From the NCBI GenBank assembly GCA_031382215.1, contig JANMYQ010000235.1:1-64000 (forward strand): DNA of 64,000 nucleotides, read 5' to 3'. The notes below the pieces were generated by a model, which was given only the letters and a program-made list of their open reading frames with translations, ran no database searches and was not told the origin of the DNA. The DNA comes from LGRD01 sp031382215 (GTDB lineage: Bacteria; Pseudomonadota; Gammaproteobacteria; Burkholderiales; Burkholderiaceae_C). Of this stretch, positions 41,791-50,569 are shown piece after piece. Position 1 is the first letter of the stretch. Every line of letters begins with the position of its first letter. Both the position numbers and the translations under genes were made by a program.

Positions 41791-42969
41791 CTACCCCCCT
41801 AAGTTGAGGTGCTGGAAGAAGAATCGCAGCATCTCGCGGGTGGCATCGGGGCCTTTCGGGTCGGTGTACGAACCACTGGCGTCACCGCCAGACCAGGCGT
41901 GGCCGGCGCCGTGGACCTGCCAGTGTTCGACTCGCGCCCGGCCCTGTGCGTCCGGGTGGACCGTGCGGGTGAAGCGGCGCCCGTGCGCGGAGACGCCAGG
42001 TTCGACCCTCGGCGCCGCGCTGGCCTCGGCTTGCAACAGCCCGGCCACGAGACGTTCGCCGTTGTGCGGGTGCACGGTGGTGTCGTGATCGCCGTGGAAC
42101 ACGATCGTGGGCACCGGCCTGGGCGCGGCCGCCGGGCTCAGGCCGGCTTCGCGGCGCGGCTGCGCGGTGGCAGTGCCGCTCTTCATCACGGCAAGGGCCG
42201 ACATCACATCGTGTGCCGAGCTTGAAGGCAGACCGGAGTGAACGCCCACAGCAGCGAACACGTCCGGGTAGGCCTGGCCCAGAACGGCCGCCATCGCTCC
42301 GCCGGCGGACAGGCCGGCCACGTACACACGGCGCGGGTCCACGCCATGCGCTTTCATCACGGCCTGGGTCAGGTCAGCGATCAAAGCGGGCTCGCCACGG
42401 CCACGCTGCTGGTGGTTGGGCTTGAACCAGTTCCAGCACGCGGCCGGGTTGGCGCCCTGCGCCTGCGCCGGGTACAGCACGATGAAGCCCTGCTCGGCGG
42501 CGCGCCGGTTCATGCCGGTGCCGACGGCAAAGTCGTCGGGGTTCTGCTTGCAGCCATGCAGCATCACCACCAGCGCCAGTGGGCCGGCGTGCGGGCCTGG
42601 CGGCACGTAGATCTTGTAGTCGCGCGTCAGCCCGGCATGGGTGTGGGTGGCCCGCGTGAAGTGGCCGGCTTCGACCGACTGAACAGCTTGACTGGACTGA
42701 CCGGGCGACGCGGAGCGCGCGGCCGGCGCCGATGAAGCGGCCGCAACCGCTGCAACAGGCTCAGCCGCCGAAACCACCGCAACCGTTTCAGTCACCGCAA
42801 CCGCCTCGATGCGCGGAAGAGCCCGCAGCACCGGCGCGGCCGGCGCCACGCCACCTGCTGCGTCGGCGCCCTTCATGGCACGCTGCAGCACCGCGGTGGC
42901 TTCGTTCAGGCGGCCAGCCCGCGTGAGGCGGGTGGCTTCTTGCATCAGGTCTTGCAGGCATTCGTTCAT
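41791..42969 (-). CDS. PHB depolymerase-type esterase (alpha/beta hydrolase)
   Basis: A 392-residue alpha/beta hydrolase of the LpqC/PHB esterase group. A helical N-terminal segment (ECLQDLMQEATRLTRAGRLNEAT) and an Ala/Val-rich linker lead to the catalytic domain: VVMLHGCKQNPDDFAVGTGMN (oxyanion hole), lipase box GLSAGGAM, a HGDHDTTVHPHNG segment with the probable catalytic Asp, and GAGHAWSGG with the catalytic His. No signal peptide is visible, so it may act inside the cell on polyhydroxyalkanoate or other esters. It lies 29 bp after the RHH regulator gene and probably shares its operon. Confidence 0.82.
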   Translation of the reverse strand: MNECLQDLMQEATRLTRAGRLNEATAVLQRAMKGADAAGGVAPAAPVLRALPRIEAVAVTETVAVVSAAEPVAAVAAASSAPAARSASPGQSSQAVQSVEAGHFTRATHTHAGLTRDYKIYVPPGPHAGPLALVVMLHGCKQNPDDFAVGTGMNRRAAEQGFIVLYPAQAQGANPAACWNWFKPNHQQRGRGEPALIADLTQAVMKAHGVDPRRVYVAGLSAGGAMAAVLGQAYPDVFAAVGVHSGLPSSSAHDVMSALAVMKSGTATAQPRREAGLSPAAAPRPVPTIVFHGDHDTTVHPHNGERLVAGLLQAEASAAPRVEPGVSAHGRRFTRTVHPDAQGRARVEHWQVHGAGHAWSGGDASGSYTDPKGPDATREMLRFFFQHLNLGG

Positions 42970-42998
42970 TCGGCGTTCTCCAGGTCGGAATCAGGTGA

Positions 42999-43400
42999 TC
43001 AACGTTGGCGACCGGCCAGCGCGGCCTTCACCGCCGGGCTGGCGTGCAGCGCGCCCAGCACGTCGATCGAATCGATCGTGGCCAGCGCCAGTTCGGGGGT
43101 CACGTCGTCGGCGATGGTGGCCAGGCCCAGTACGCGGATCTGCAAGGTCTGGTGCGCTGCCTGCACTGCGCGCAACTGCTCTGCGCTGAAGTGCTGCAGG
43201 CCCAGCACCAGCGTCTTGCGCGCGACCACCTGCTTCACCGCGTCGGCATGGGTGCCGAGGTGGTTGCGGATGGCGGTGCGGATGAAGTCGGTGCGGTTGC
43301 CGTAGAAGCCCTCGGCGACAAGCAGGTCGATCTGCCCAAGGTCAACGTAACCGAGGTTGATGGTGATCTTCTCGGAATCGGTGAGCGCTTTGGATTTCAT
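42999..43400 (-). CDS. Ribbon-helix-helix (CopG/MetJ-type) regulator
   Basis: A 133-residue protein with an N-terminal RHH fold: EKITINLGYVDLGQIDLLVAEGFYGNRTDFIRTAIRNHLGTH, where TINLGYVD is the DNA-contacting strand. The C-terminal 85 residues are of unknown type. A nested palindrome sits directly ahead of its start codon, pointing to autoregulation. The downstream esterase is probably the other target. Confidence 0.8.
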   Translation of the reverse strand: MKSKALTDSEKITINLGYVDLGQIDLLVAEGFYGNRTDFIRTAIRNHLGTHADAVKQVVARKTLVLGLQHFSAEQLRAVQAAHQTLQIRVLGLATIADDVTPELALATIDSIDVLGALHASPAVKAALAGRQR

Positions 43401-43404
43401 GGCG

Positions 43405-43442
43405 CCATCCTAGCACCATCCATATGGATGTCTTAAGGATGG
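43405..43442. promoter_or_regulatory. Nested palindromic operator ahead of the RHH regulator gene
   Basis: CATCCATATGGATG (43417-43430) is a perfect 14-bp palindrome. A second pair, CCATCC (43405-43410) and GGATGG (43437-43442), is centred on exactly the same point, giving four GGATG-type half-sites in dyad symmetry. It begins 5 bp before the regulator's ATG (43400), ideal for autorepression by a dimer-of-dimers RHH protein. Confidence 0.6.
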
Positions 43443-43515
43443 TTAATCGCCAACTTGCGCCCCGGCGCCCCGCAACGGCGCACCGCTGCACCAGCACAGC
43501 TGCGTCCAACCCCCG

Positions 43516-43917
43516 TCAGGAACGGCCGACGCGATCCATTGCCGCTTTGCCGGCCAGTGCCGACGCTGCGCTGACCAGCGCGCCCCAGGCCATGTCGAGC
43601 CCGGCGATCCAGACCGGCCACTGCTTCAAGGTGGCCAGGTTCGTCAGGTCGTAGGTCGCGTAAGCGAAAAAGCCGAACAGCGCGCCCTTCACCATGGCGT
43701 TGCGCCGGTCCGTCGCAGGAACCACGGCAAACACCACCAGGCCGACGGCGTAGACCAGGTAGAACAGCGCGGCCACGCCGAGCCGCGGCGACTCTGCCAT
43801 CAGGTGGCCGATGCCCTGCTGGTAAAGCGGCGTGGCAACCAGGCCGAGCCAGAGCGCGTCGAGCGCCAGCATCACCGCAGCGGTCGCCGCGTAGGCCAGC
43901 AAGTGCTTCTTGTTCAT
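43516..43917 (-). CDS. DUF2177 membrane protein
   Basis: A 133-residue protein with four hydrophobic helices (LLAYAATAAVMLALDALWLGLV; LGVAALFYLVYAVGLVVFAVV; MVKGALFGFFAYATYDLTNLAT; WIAGLDMAWGALVSAASALAG). The DALWLG and FGFFAYATYDLTN motifs mark the family, whose function is unknown. Its ATG overlaps the fumC stop codon (ATGA), so both are translated from one message. Confidence 0.82.
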   Translation of the reverse strand: MNKKHLLAYAATAAVMLALDALWLGLVATPLYQQGIGHLMAESPRLGVAALFYLVYAVGLVVFAVVPATDRRNAMVKGALFGFFAYATYDLTNLATLKQWPVWIAGLDMAWGALVSAASALAGKAAMDRVGRS

Positions 43918-45335
43918 GTCTTTCCCTCGTGCGGGTCGAGCATGCGATGCGGGCCGAGCATGCGACTCGGGTCCACCCAGGCGTCGAACTGCTCGGCGCT
44001 CACCGCTCCGAGCGCGAGCGCCGCTTCGCGCAGCGTGCTGCCTTGCCGTTGTGCGTGCTTGGCGATCTGCGCCGCGCGGTCGTAGCCGATGTGCGGCACC
44101 AGCGCGGTGACGAGCATCAGCGAGCGCTGCAGCAGTTCGTCGACACGCGCCTCGTTGACCTGCAGGCCGGCCACGCAATGCTGCGCAAAACCGTTCATCG
44201 CATCGGCCAGCAGGCGCAGGCTGTCGAGGATGTTCAGCGCGATCAGCGGCTTGTAGACGTTGAGCTCGAAGTGGCCCTGCGACGCCGCGAAGCCGATCGC
44301 CGCGTCGTGCCCCAGCACCTGCGCGCACACCATGCTCAGCGCCTCGACCTGCGTCGGGTTGACCTTGCCGGGCATGATGGAACTGCCGGGTTCGTTCTCG
44401 GGCAGTTGCAGTTCGCCCAGACCGGCGCGCGGGCCGCTGCCCATCAGGCGGATGTCGCCGCTGATCTTGGTGAGCGCGATCGCCAGCATCTTCAAGCCCG
44501 CGTGCAGCGCCACCAGCGCTTCGTGCCCCGCCATCGCGGCAAACAGGTTGGGCGCCTGCACCAGCGGCAAGCTCAATCGCTGAGCCAGCAGCGCCGCGAC
44601 CCGCGAGCCGAACTCGGGATGCGTGTTCAGCCCGGTGCCGACGGCGGTGCCACCGATTGCGAGCGAATGCACCGGCACCAGCGCTTGCCGGATGGCGACG
44701 GCGCACATCGCGAGCTGCGCCTCGAAGCCGCCGAACTCCTGGCCGAGCGTGACCGGCGTGGCGTCTTGCAGGTGGGTGCGGCCGATCTTCACGACGTCGG
44801 CCCAGGCGTGTGCCTTGGCATTCAAGGCGGCGCGCAGGCCATCGAGCGCCGGCAGCAGGCGTTGCTGCGCCTGCAAGGCTGCGGCAAGGTGCATCGCGGT
44901 CGGGAACACGTCGTTCGACGACTGGCCGAGGTTCACGTGATCGTTCGGGTGCACGCGCCGCTGCGCGCCGAGCCCGCCACCGAGCGCGCGCGAGGCCAGG
45001 CTCGCCACCACCTCGTTGACATTCATGTTGCTCTGCGTGCCCGAGCCGGTCTGCCAGACCGAGAGCGGGAACTGATCGTCGAACTCGCCTTGCGCAACCT
45101 GCCACGCTGCCGCGGCAATCACATCGGCCTTGATCGCATCGAGCAGACCGAGCTCGCGATTGACGCAGGCCGCGGCCCATTTGACGAGCGCCAACGCATG
45201 CACGACAGGCAAGGGCATGCGCTGCTCGCCGATCGCGAAGAAGTGCAGGCTGCGCGCCGTCTGCGCGCCCCACAGCGCATCGACAGGAACGTCGATGGGA
45301 CCGAAGCTGTCGGTTTCGGTGCGGCTGGAAGTCAT
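43914..45335 (-). CDS. fumC: Class II fumarate hydratase
   Basis: A 473-residue fumarase/aspartase superfamily enzyme for the citric-acid-cycle step fumarate to malate. Signature GSSIMPGKVNP is intact, with the other two conserved blocks seen as SGTQSNMNVNEV and GRTHLQDATPVTLGQE. The ATG at 45335 (MTSSRTETDSFG) is the usual start; an ATG nine bases upstream (MPR) is also possible. Malate made here could feed SmtAB, though the gene is 37 kb away. Confidence 0.95.
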   Translation of the reverse strand: MTSSRTETDSFGPIDVPVDALWGAQTARSLHFFAIGEQRMPLPVVHALALVKWAAACVNRELGLLDAIKADVIAAAAWQVAQGEFDDQFPLSVWQTGSGTQSNMNVNEVVASLASRALGGGLGAQRRVHPNDHVNLGQSSNDVFPTAMHLAAALQAQQRLLPALDGLRAALNAKAHAWADVVKIGRTHLQDATPVTLGQEFGGFEAQLAMCAVAIRQALVPVHSLAIGGTAVGTGLNTHPEFGSRVAALLAQRLSLPLVQAPNLFAAMAGHEALVALHAGLKMLAIALTKISGDIRLMGSGPRAGLGELQLPENEPGSSIMPGKVNPTQVEALSMVCAQVLGHDAAIGFAASQGHFELNVYKPLIALNILDSLRLLADAMNGFAQHCVAGLQVNEARVDELLQRSLMLVTALVPHIGYDRAAQIAKHAQRQGSTLREAALALGAVSAEQFDAWVDPSRMLGPHRMLDPHEGKT

Positions 45336-45471
45336 GCGGGGCATTCTGCGCTGCATCTTTGCGCCAGGCCTGCATCCGGTGGCGAAAGACCTGCGTATTG
45401 CAGAGGGTGCCGGTTGCATCTTCTTGGTTTCGCAACCGGCCTTCCTTCAACCCTCGTCCAGGAGTACCGAC

Positions 45472-45768
45472 ATGAACACGATCCGCATCACGCTCGCCGC
45501 CCTCGCCCTGTCTGCCTCGGCTTTCGCCCAGGCCAGCGAGGTCACGAATTTCCCGATCACCGCGTCGCCCACGTTGACGCGCGCCGAAGTGCAGGCCGAC
45601 GCACGCAAGCACTCCGCCACCGGCTCGATGAGCATCAACTTCGCGGGCCCCGAAGTGAAGGCACCGGCCTCGACCAAGAGCCGCGACGAGGTTCGCATGG
45701 AGATCGCCGCATCGCGCGGCATGGCCGACAGCCGAGTCGCCGCGGGCTACCTGGTCGGCGGCATGTGA
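45472..45768 (+). CDS. Small exported DUF4148 protein
   Basis: A 98-residue protein with a clear signal peptide (MNTIRITLAALALSASAFAQA) and the DUF4148 signature LTRAEVQADARK. It is a common small periplasmic protein in Burkholderiales; function unknown. AGGAG lies 7 bp before the ATG and a strong terminator follows the stop codon, so it is a single-gene unit. Confidence 0.85.
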   Translation: MNTIRITLAALALSASAFAQASEVTNFPITASPTLTRAEVQADARKHSATGSMSINFAGPEVKAPASTKSRDEVRMEIAASRGMADSRVAAGYLVGGM

Positions 45769-45790
45769 GTCGCGCCCCGAAAAAGGAAAA

Positions 45791-45814
45791 GGCCCGCGCA
45801 AGCGGGCCCTTTTC
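45791..45814 (+). terminator. Rho-independent terminator after the DUF4148 gene
   Basis: GGCCCGC and GCGGGCC form a 7-bp GC stem with a GCAA tetraloop, followed by CTTTT and preceded by AAAA. The symmetry lets it also end transcripts from the convergent helicase gene. Confidence 0.8.
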
Positions 45815-45827
45815 ATGGCGAGATCGT

Positions 45828-45903
45828 CAGCGCGTGACTTCAGCGCGTGACTTCAGCGCGTGATTTCAGCCCGCGATTTCAGCGCGCGATTCAGCGCGTG
45901 AAG
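45828..45903. repeat. About six 13-bp tandem repeats over the helicase stop codon
   Basis: Copies related to TCAGCGCGTGACT follow each other from about 45828 to 45903. The last plus-strand copy is the end of the helicase gene (its TGA is at 45893-45891), so the terminal coding bases have been copied downstream about five times. Each copy includes a TGA, spread over the frames. Confidence 0.65.
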
Positions 45904-47390
45904 CCACCCGGCCGCGGGCGCGCCGGCTTGAAGCCCGGCTTGCCGGCCGGGCCACCCGGCTTGCGCGGCGCAAACCCTGCGGGCTTGCTGGCGCGGTCGA
46001 ACGGGTTGCTGCGCGGTGCATCGTTGCCACCGTGCGGGGCACGCGGCTCGAAGTGGCCGGCACTGCGGTCGAACGGCGAGTGGTCGCGCGGCGGGCGGCT
46101 GTCGCCACCACGCGGCGCGAAACCTTCACCACCCCGGGGCGCGTAAGGCTTCTTGCCGAACGCAGGCTTGCCGCCGAAGCGCGACGGCGCACCCGCTGGG
46201 CGCGGCGCGTACATCTTCGGCTCAGGGCTCTTGGGCTCCAGGCCGGCGATCGTGGCGACCGGAATGTTCTGCGTGGTGAACTGCTGAATGCGGCGGATCA
46301 TGCCGCTGTCCATGCGCTCGCCCAAGGTGATGGCCAGTCCGTTGCGGCCAGCGCGGCCGGTGCGGCCGATGCGGTGCACGTAGTCCTCGGCCTTCATCGG
46401 CAAGCCGTAGTTGATGACGTGGCTGATGCTCGGCACGTCGATACCGCGCGCGGCCACGTCGGTCGCCACCAGAATCTTCAACTGCTTGTTGCGCAAGCCT
46501 TGCAGCACGCGGTTGCGGCGCCCTTGCGGGTGCCCGCCGTGCAGCGAGGCCACGTGGTGGCCCAGCTCGGCCAGGCGGTCGGCCAACTGGTCGGCGTCGC
46601 GTTGCGTGCTGGTGAAGACGAGCGCCTGCTCCATGTCGCGCTGGGTCAGGATGTGGTCCAGCAGGGCGTTCTTGTGGTGGTGGTTGTCGGCCCAGTGCAG
46701 GCGCTGCTCGATGTTCTCGTGCGTGTCGGTGTGCGACGAGATATCAATGCGCTGCGGGTCGCGCAACAGGTTGGCGGCCAGGCGGCCCACGTGGCCGGCG
46801 AAGGTGGCGCTGTACATCACCGTCTGGCGCGCGGCGGGCACGTGGTCGGCGATGGTGTTGATGTCGTCGATGAAGCCCATGTCGAGCATGCGGTCGGCTT
46901 CGTCGAGCACAAGCATCTCTACGTTCTCGAGCACGCACTTGCCAGTCTGCAGGTGGTCGAGCAGGCGGCCGGGGGTGGAGATCAGGATGTCCAGCGGGCC
47001 GCGCAGCGCGGCGATCTGCGCCGGGTACGGCACGCCACCGACGACGGTGGCCACGCGCAGGCCCTGCACGAAGCGGCCGTAGATCGTCGCGGCCTTGGCG
47101 ACCTGCATCGCGAGTTCGCGGGTCGGCGTGAGCACCAGGATGCGCGGGCCGTAGACCACGCCCTTTTCACGCCGCTTGGTGTTGTCGCCGCGGGCCAGCA
47201 AGACCTTCTGCAGCGCGGGCAGGATGAACGACGCGGTCTTGCCGCTGCCGGTGCTCGAAGACACCATCAGGTCAGCGCCGGCCAGTGCGGGCGGAATCGC
47301 CTTGTCCTGGACTTCGGTGGCAACTTCATAACCGGCGCTGGTGACGGCCTTGGTCAGGGCTTCTTGCAGGCCCAGGGAATCGAAACTCAT
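45891..47390 (-). CDS. rhlE: DEAD-box RNA helicase (RhlE type)
   Basis: A 499-residue ATP-dependent RNA helicase. Motifs: SSSTGSGKTASFILP (I), PTRELAMQ (Ia), STPGRLLD (Ib), VLDEADRMLDMGF (II, DEAD), MYSATF (III), ATDVAARGIDV (V) and HRIGRTGRAG (VI). A basic Gly/Pro/Arg-rich tail (about 385-499) binds RNA nonspecifically. It helps ribosome assembly and RNA turnover. A 335-bp leader precedes it. Confidence 0.92.
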   Translation of the reverse strand: MSFDSLGLQEALTKAVTSAGYEVATEVQDKAIPPALAGADLMVSSSTGSGKTASFILPALQKVLLARGDNTKRREKGVVYGPRILVLTPTRELAMQVAKAATIYGRFVQGLRVATVVGGVPYPAQIAALRGPLDILISTPGRLLDHLQTGKCVLENVEMLVLDEADRMLDMGFIDDINTIADHVPAARQTVMYSATFAGHVGRLAANLLRDPQRIDISSHTDTHENIEQRLHWADNHHHKNALLDHILTQRDMEQALVFTSTQRDADQLADRLAELGHHVASLHGGHPQGRRNRVLQGLRNKQLKILVATDVAARGIDVPSISHVINYGLPMKAEDYVHRIGRTGRAGRNGLAITLGERMDSGMIRRIQQFTTQNIPVATIAGLEPKSPEPKMYAPRPAGAPSRFGGKPAFGKKPYAPRGGEGFAPRGGDSRPPRDHSPFDRSAGHFEPRAPHGGNDAPRSNPFDRASKPAGFAPRKPGGPAGKPGFKPARPRPGGFTR

Positions 47391-47725
47391 TTTTCACTTT
47401 CGAAAGCGGTGACGGCGCGCCCGATCTGAAGTGGGCACACGCCAAGCCACCTGCACCCCAAAACGGGTGACTGTTCAGTCGCTGGGAAGAAGGTCCGAGC
47501 TCGCGCCTTGGATGGCACGGGGTGTCGGGAACAGTCAAAGCGACGGCATCGCCGCCAACCATTCCCGAAACGGGGTTCGAACAGGCCGCGCAGTTTGATC
47601 CTTGATCAGGAACCGCGGGATGACTCGATGAGGTCAGAGGGGATGAACGAAACGCCACGGTCTTTTGCGGCGAGCCCATGAGTATAGCCTGCTTCGGGTT
47701 TCCCCGCGCATGTCTTTGACGCGCG
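47391..47725 (-). other. Gene-free 335-bp region: long helicase leader
   Basis: No coding sequence is convincing here. GACTGTTC (47469-47476) can pair with GAACAGTC (47529-47536) across 52 bases, or alternatively with CAGTC next to it (GACTGTTCAGTC, 47469-47480). This suggests a structured 5' leader for the helicase mRNA. The promoter probably lies in the upper third, next to orn. Confidence 0.35.
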
Positions 47726-48286
47726 TCACTTCACCAGGAAGTGCTCGCGGTAGTACGCCAGTTCGTCGATCGACTCGTGGATGTCGGCCAGCGCGGTGTG
47801 CGCCTGGGCCTTCTTGAAGCCGGCCAGGATCTCCGGCTTCCAGCGCTTGGCCAGTTCCTTCAAAGTGCTGACGTCGAGGTTGCGGTAGTGGAAGAAGGCC
47901 TCCAGCTTCGGCATCGTGCGGGCCAGAAAACGCCGGTCCTGGCAGATGCTGTTGCCGCACATCGGCGACATGCTCTTGGGCACGTGGCGGCGCAGGAACT
48001 CGATGACCTGCGCTTCGGCAGCCGCCTCGTCGACGGTCGAAGCCTTCACGCGGTCGATCAAGCCACTGCGGCCATGCGTGCCCTTGTTCCAGGCGTCCAT
48101 CGCATCGAGGGTGGCGTCGCTCTGGTGGATGGCCAGCACCGGGCCCTCGACCCGCTGCCCCAGGTGCGGGTCGGTGACCACGACCGCGATCTCGATGATG
48201 CGGTCGGTTTCCGGCACCAGGCCGGTCATCTCCAGGTCGATCCAGACCAGGTTCTGATCGCTGCTGGTCAAAGTGATTGTGCTCAT
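47726..48286 (-). CDS. orn: Oligoribonuclease
   Basis: A 186-residue DEDD-type 3'-5' exoribonuclease that degrades dinucleotides, including pGpG from c-di-GMP. Conserved blocks are VWIDLEMTGL (DE), GNSICQDRRFLARTMP, and AHTALADIHESIDELAYYREHF near the C terminus. Length matches the family. Divergent from the M48 protease gene, with a 48-bp spacer. Confidence 0.96.
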   Translation of the reverse strand: MSTITLTSSDQNLVWIDLEMTGLVPETDRIIEIAVVVTDPHLGQRVEGPVLAIHQSDATLDAMDAWNKGTHGRSGLIDRVKASTVDEAAAEAQVIEFLRRHVPKSMSPMCGNSICQDRRFLARTMPKLEAFFHYRNLDVSTLKELAKRWKPEILAGFKKAQAHTALADIHESIDELAYYREHFLVK

Positions 48287-48334
48287 CGTGTCGGCTCCTT
48301 GGGGGGATTCTCGCAGCCCCTACACTTCGCACCC

Positions 48335-49618
48335 ATGCAAGCCTTTGCCCTGACTGTGTTGTTTGCCGCCGCGCTGGTCGTGTCGATGCTGATCAGGTTC
48401 TGGCTCGCCACGCGCCAGATGCGTCACGTGGCCCAACACCGCGATGCAGTGCCGTCCACTTTTGCCGCCAGCATCACCCTGCCGGCCCATCAGAAGGCGG
48501 CCGACTACACGCTCGCCAAGGGCCGCTTCGGCCTGCTGACCATGGCGTTCGGCGCCGCCGTGCTGCTGGGCTGGACCTTGCTGGGTGGGCTCGACCTGCT
48601 GAACGCGGCCGTGCGCGACGCGGTGCAGCCGAGCTGGGGCGGCATGGCCTACCAGCTGGCGCTGCTGGCCGCGTTCACTCTCATCGGCTCACTGCTCGAC
48701 CTGCCGTTCGAGCTGTACAGCACTTTTCGGGTCGAGCAGCGCTTCGGCTTCAACCGCATGACGTGGCGGTTGTACCTGGCCGACCTGCTGAAGGGTGCGC
48801 TCGTCGGCGCGCTGATCGGCCTGCCGCTGGCGGCGCTGATGCTGTGGATCATGGGCGCCACCGGAATCCTGTGGTGGTTGTGGGCCTGGGGCGCGTGGAT
48901 GGCCTTCAACGTGCTGATCCTGGTGCTCTACCCGACCGTCATCGCGCCGCTGTTCAACAAGTTCGTGCCGCTCGCCGACGAGTCGCTGAAGGCCCGCGTG
49001 CAGGCGCTGATGACGCGCTGCGGCTTTGCCGCCAAGGGCTTGTTCGTGATGGATGGCAGCAAGCGTTCGGCCCACGCCAACGCCTACTTCACCGGCTTCG
49101 GCGCGGCCAAGCGGGTGGTGTTCTTCGACACCCTGCTGAACAAGCTCTCGCCCGGCGAGGTCGAGGCGGTGCTGGCCCACGAACTCGGCCACTTCAAGCA
49201 CAAGCACGTGACCCAACGCATGGTCGCGATGTTCGCGCTCAGCCTGGCCGGCTTTGCACTGCTGGGCTGGTTGTCGGGCCAGAGCTGGTTCTACACCGCG
49301 CTCGGCGTGCAGCCTTCGCTCGCTGCGCCGAACGATGCGCTGGCGCTGCTGCTGTTCCTGCTCGTGACGCCGGTGTTCGGCTTCTTCGTGTCGCCGCTGT
49401 TCGCGCAGCTGTCGCGGCGGCATGAATTCGAGGCCGACGCTTATGCCTGCCAGCAGGCCAGCGGCACCGACCTGGCCGCCGCGCTGCTCAAGCTGCACGA
49501 AGACAACGCCTCGACCCTGACCCCCGACCCCCTGTACGTGCGCTTCTACTACTCGCACCCGCCGGCGTCGGAGCGGCTGGCCGCGCTGGCGCAGCAGGTG
49601 CGGCTGCAGCCTGCCTGA
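48335..49618 (+). CDS. M48 family membrane metalloprotease (Ste24/CAAX protease-like)
   Basis: A 427-residue inner-membrane zinc protease. The active site is AHELGHFKHKH (HExxH), the downstream Glu ligand is in RRHEFEADAYA, and six or seven hydrophobic segments surround it. It resembles Ste24-type enzymes rather than HtpX in length and in the N-terminal CAAX-protease block (LPFELYSTFRVEQRFGFNRMT). A role in membrane-protein quality control is likely. The rsgA gene follows after 14 bp. Confidence 0.9.
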   Translation: MQAFALTVLFAAALVVSMLIRFWLATRQMRHVAQHRDAVPSTFAASITLPAHQKAADYTLAKGRFGLLTMAFGAAVLLGWTLLGGLDLLNAAVRDAVQPSWGGMAYQLALLAAFTLIGSLLDLPFELYSTFRVEQRFGFNRMTWRLYLADLLKGALVGALIGLPLAALMLWIMGATGILWWLWAWGAWMAFNVLILVLYPTVIAPLFNKFVPLADESLKARVQALMTRCGFAAKGLFVMDGSKRSAHANAYFTGFGAAKRVVFFDTLLNKLSPGEVEAVLAHELGHFKHKHVTQRMVAMFALSLAGFALLGWLSGQSWFYTALGVQPSLAAPNDALALLLFLLVTPVFGFFVSPLFAQLSRRHEFEADAYACQQASGTDLAAALLKLHEDNASTLTPDPLYVRFYYSHPPASERLAALAQQVRLQPA

Positions 49619-49632
49619 CATTCGGGCCGAGG

Positions 49633-50535
49633 TTGAGCAAGAACGTCGTCCTCGACCTGGGCCTGGTGGTGGCAGGCCACGGCCGCCACTACATCGTTGA
49701 AAGCCCCGAAGGCCAGCGCATCATCTGCCACCCGCGCGGCAAGAAGAGCGATTGCGTGGTCGGCGACCGCGTGCGCTGGCAGGCCAGCGGCGACGAAGGC
49801 GTGATCGAACACGTGGAACCGCGCCGCAACCTGCTGTTCCGGCAAGACGAGTGGAAGACCAAGTCGTTCGCTGCCAACCTGGGCCAGTTGCTGGTGCTGG
49901 TGGCGGCCGAGCCGGTGTTCAGTGAATCGCAACTGGCGCGCGCGCTGATCGCTGCCGAAGACGCGGGCATCCCGGCGCGCATCCTGCTGAACAAAGCCGA
50001 CCTGCCTTCGATCGTCGCGGCACGCGAGCGCCTGAAACCTTACGCGGCGATGGGCGTGGAGGTGCTGGAAGTGGCGCTGAAAGCCCGCAAGGAAGAGGCC
50101 GGCGCGCTGCTCGCGCCCCTGCTCGAAGGCCACGCCACCCTGGTGCTGGGCCCCAGTGGCACCGGCAAGAGCACCTTGATCAACCTGCTTGCGCCCGACG
50201 CGCGCGCGCAGGTGGGCGAGGTCTCGCAGGCCCTGAACTCGGGCCGCCACACCACCACTCACACGCAGTGGTACTGGCTCGACGCACAACGCGGCACGGC
50301 GCTGATCGACTCACCCGGCTTTCAGGAATTCGGTCTGCGCCAGATCGACTCACAGCGCCTGAGCAGCTTGATGCCCGACCTGCGCGAACACGCCGGCGCC
50401 TGCAAGTTCTACAACTGCAGCCACCAGCATGAACCCGGCTGCGGCGTGCGTGCGGCGCTTGAGCGTGGCGAGATCAGCGAGTCGCGCTACCGGATCTACG
50501 GCGAAATTCTGGGCGAGCTGGTGACGCGCGCCTGA
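49633..50535 (+). CDS. rsgA: Ribosome small subunit-dependent GTPase A
   Basis: A 300-residue circularly permuted GTPase that matures the 30S subunit. Order of motifs: OB fold (about 1-70), NKAD (G4), then GPSGTGKSTLIN (G1) and DSPGFQEFGL (G3), and a C-terminal zinc knuckle CKFYNCSHQHEPGC. The TTG at 49633 is the only sensible initiator before the conserved VLDLGLVVAGHGRHYIV block; no good ribosome-binding site is seen, suggesting coupling to the M48 gene. Confidence 0.93.
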   Translation: MSKNVVLDLGLVVAGHGRHYIVESPEGQRIICHPRGKKSDCVVGDRVRWQASGDEGVIEHVEPRRNLLFRQDEWKTKSFAANLGQLLVLVAAEPVFSESQLARALIAAEDAGIPARILLNKADLPSIVAARERLKPYAAMGVEVLEVALKARKEEAGALLAPLLEGHATLVLGPSGTGKSTLINLLAPDARAQVGEVSQALNSGRHTTTHTQWYWLDAQRGTALIDSPGFQEFGLRQIDSQRLSSLMPDLREHAGACKFYNCSHQHEPGCGVRAALERGEISESRYRIYGEILGELVTRA

Positions 50536-50569
50536 GCCGGACGGCGTGGCGGTACGCCGCTCAGGCGCA

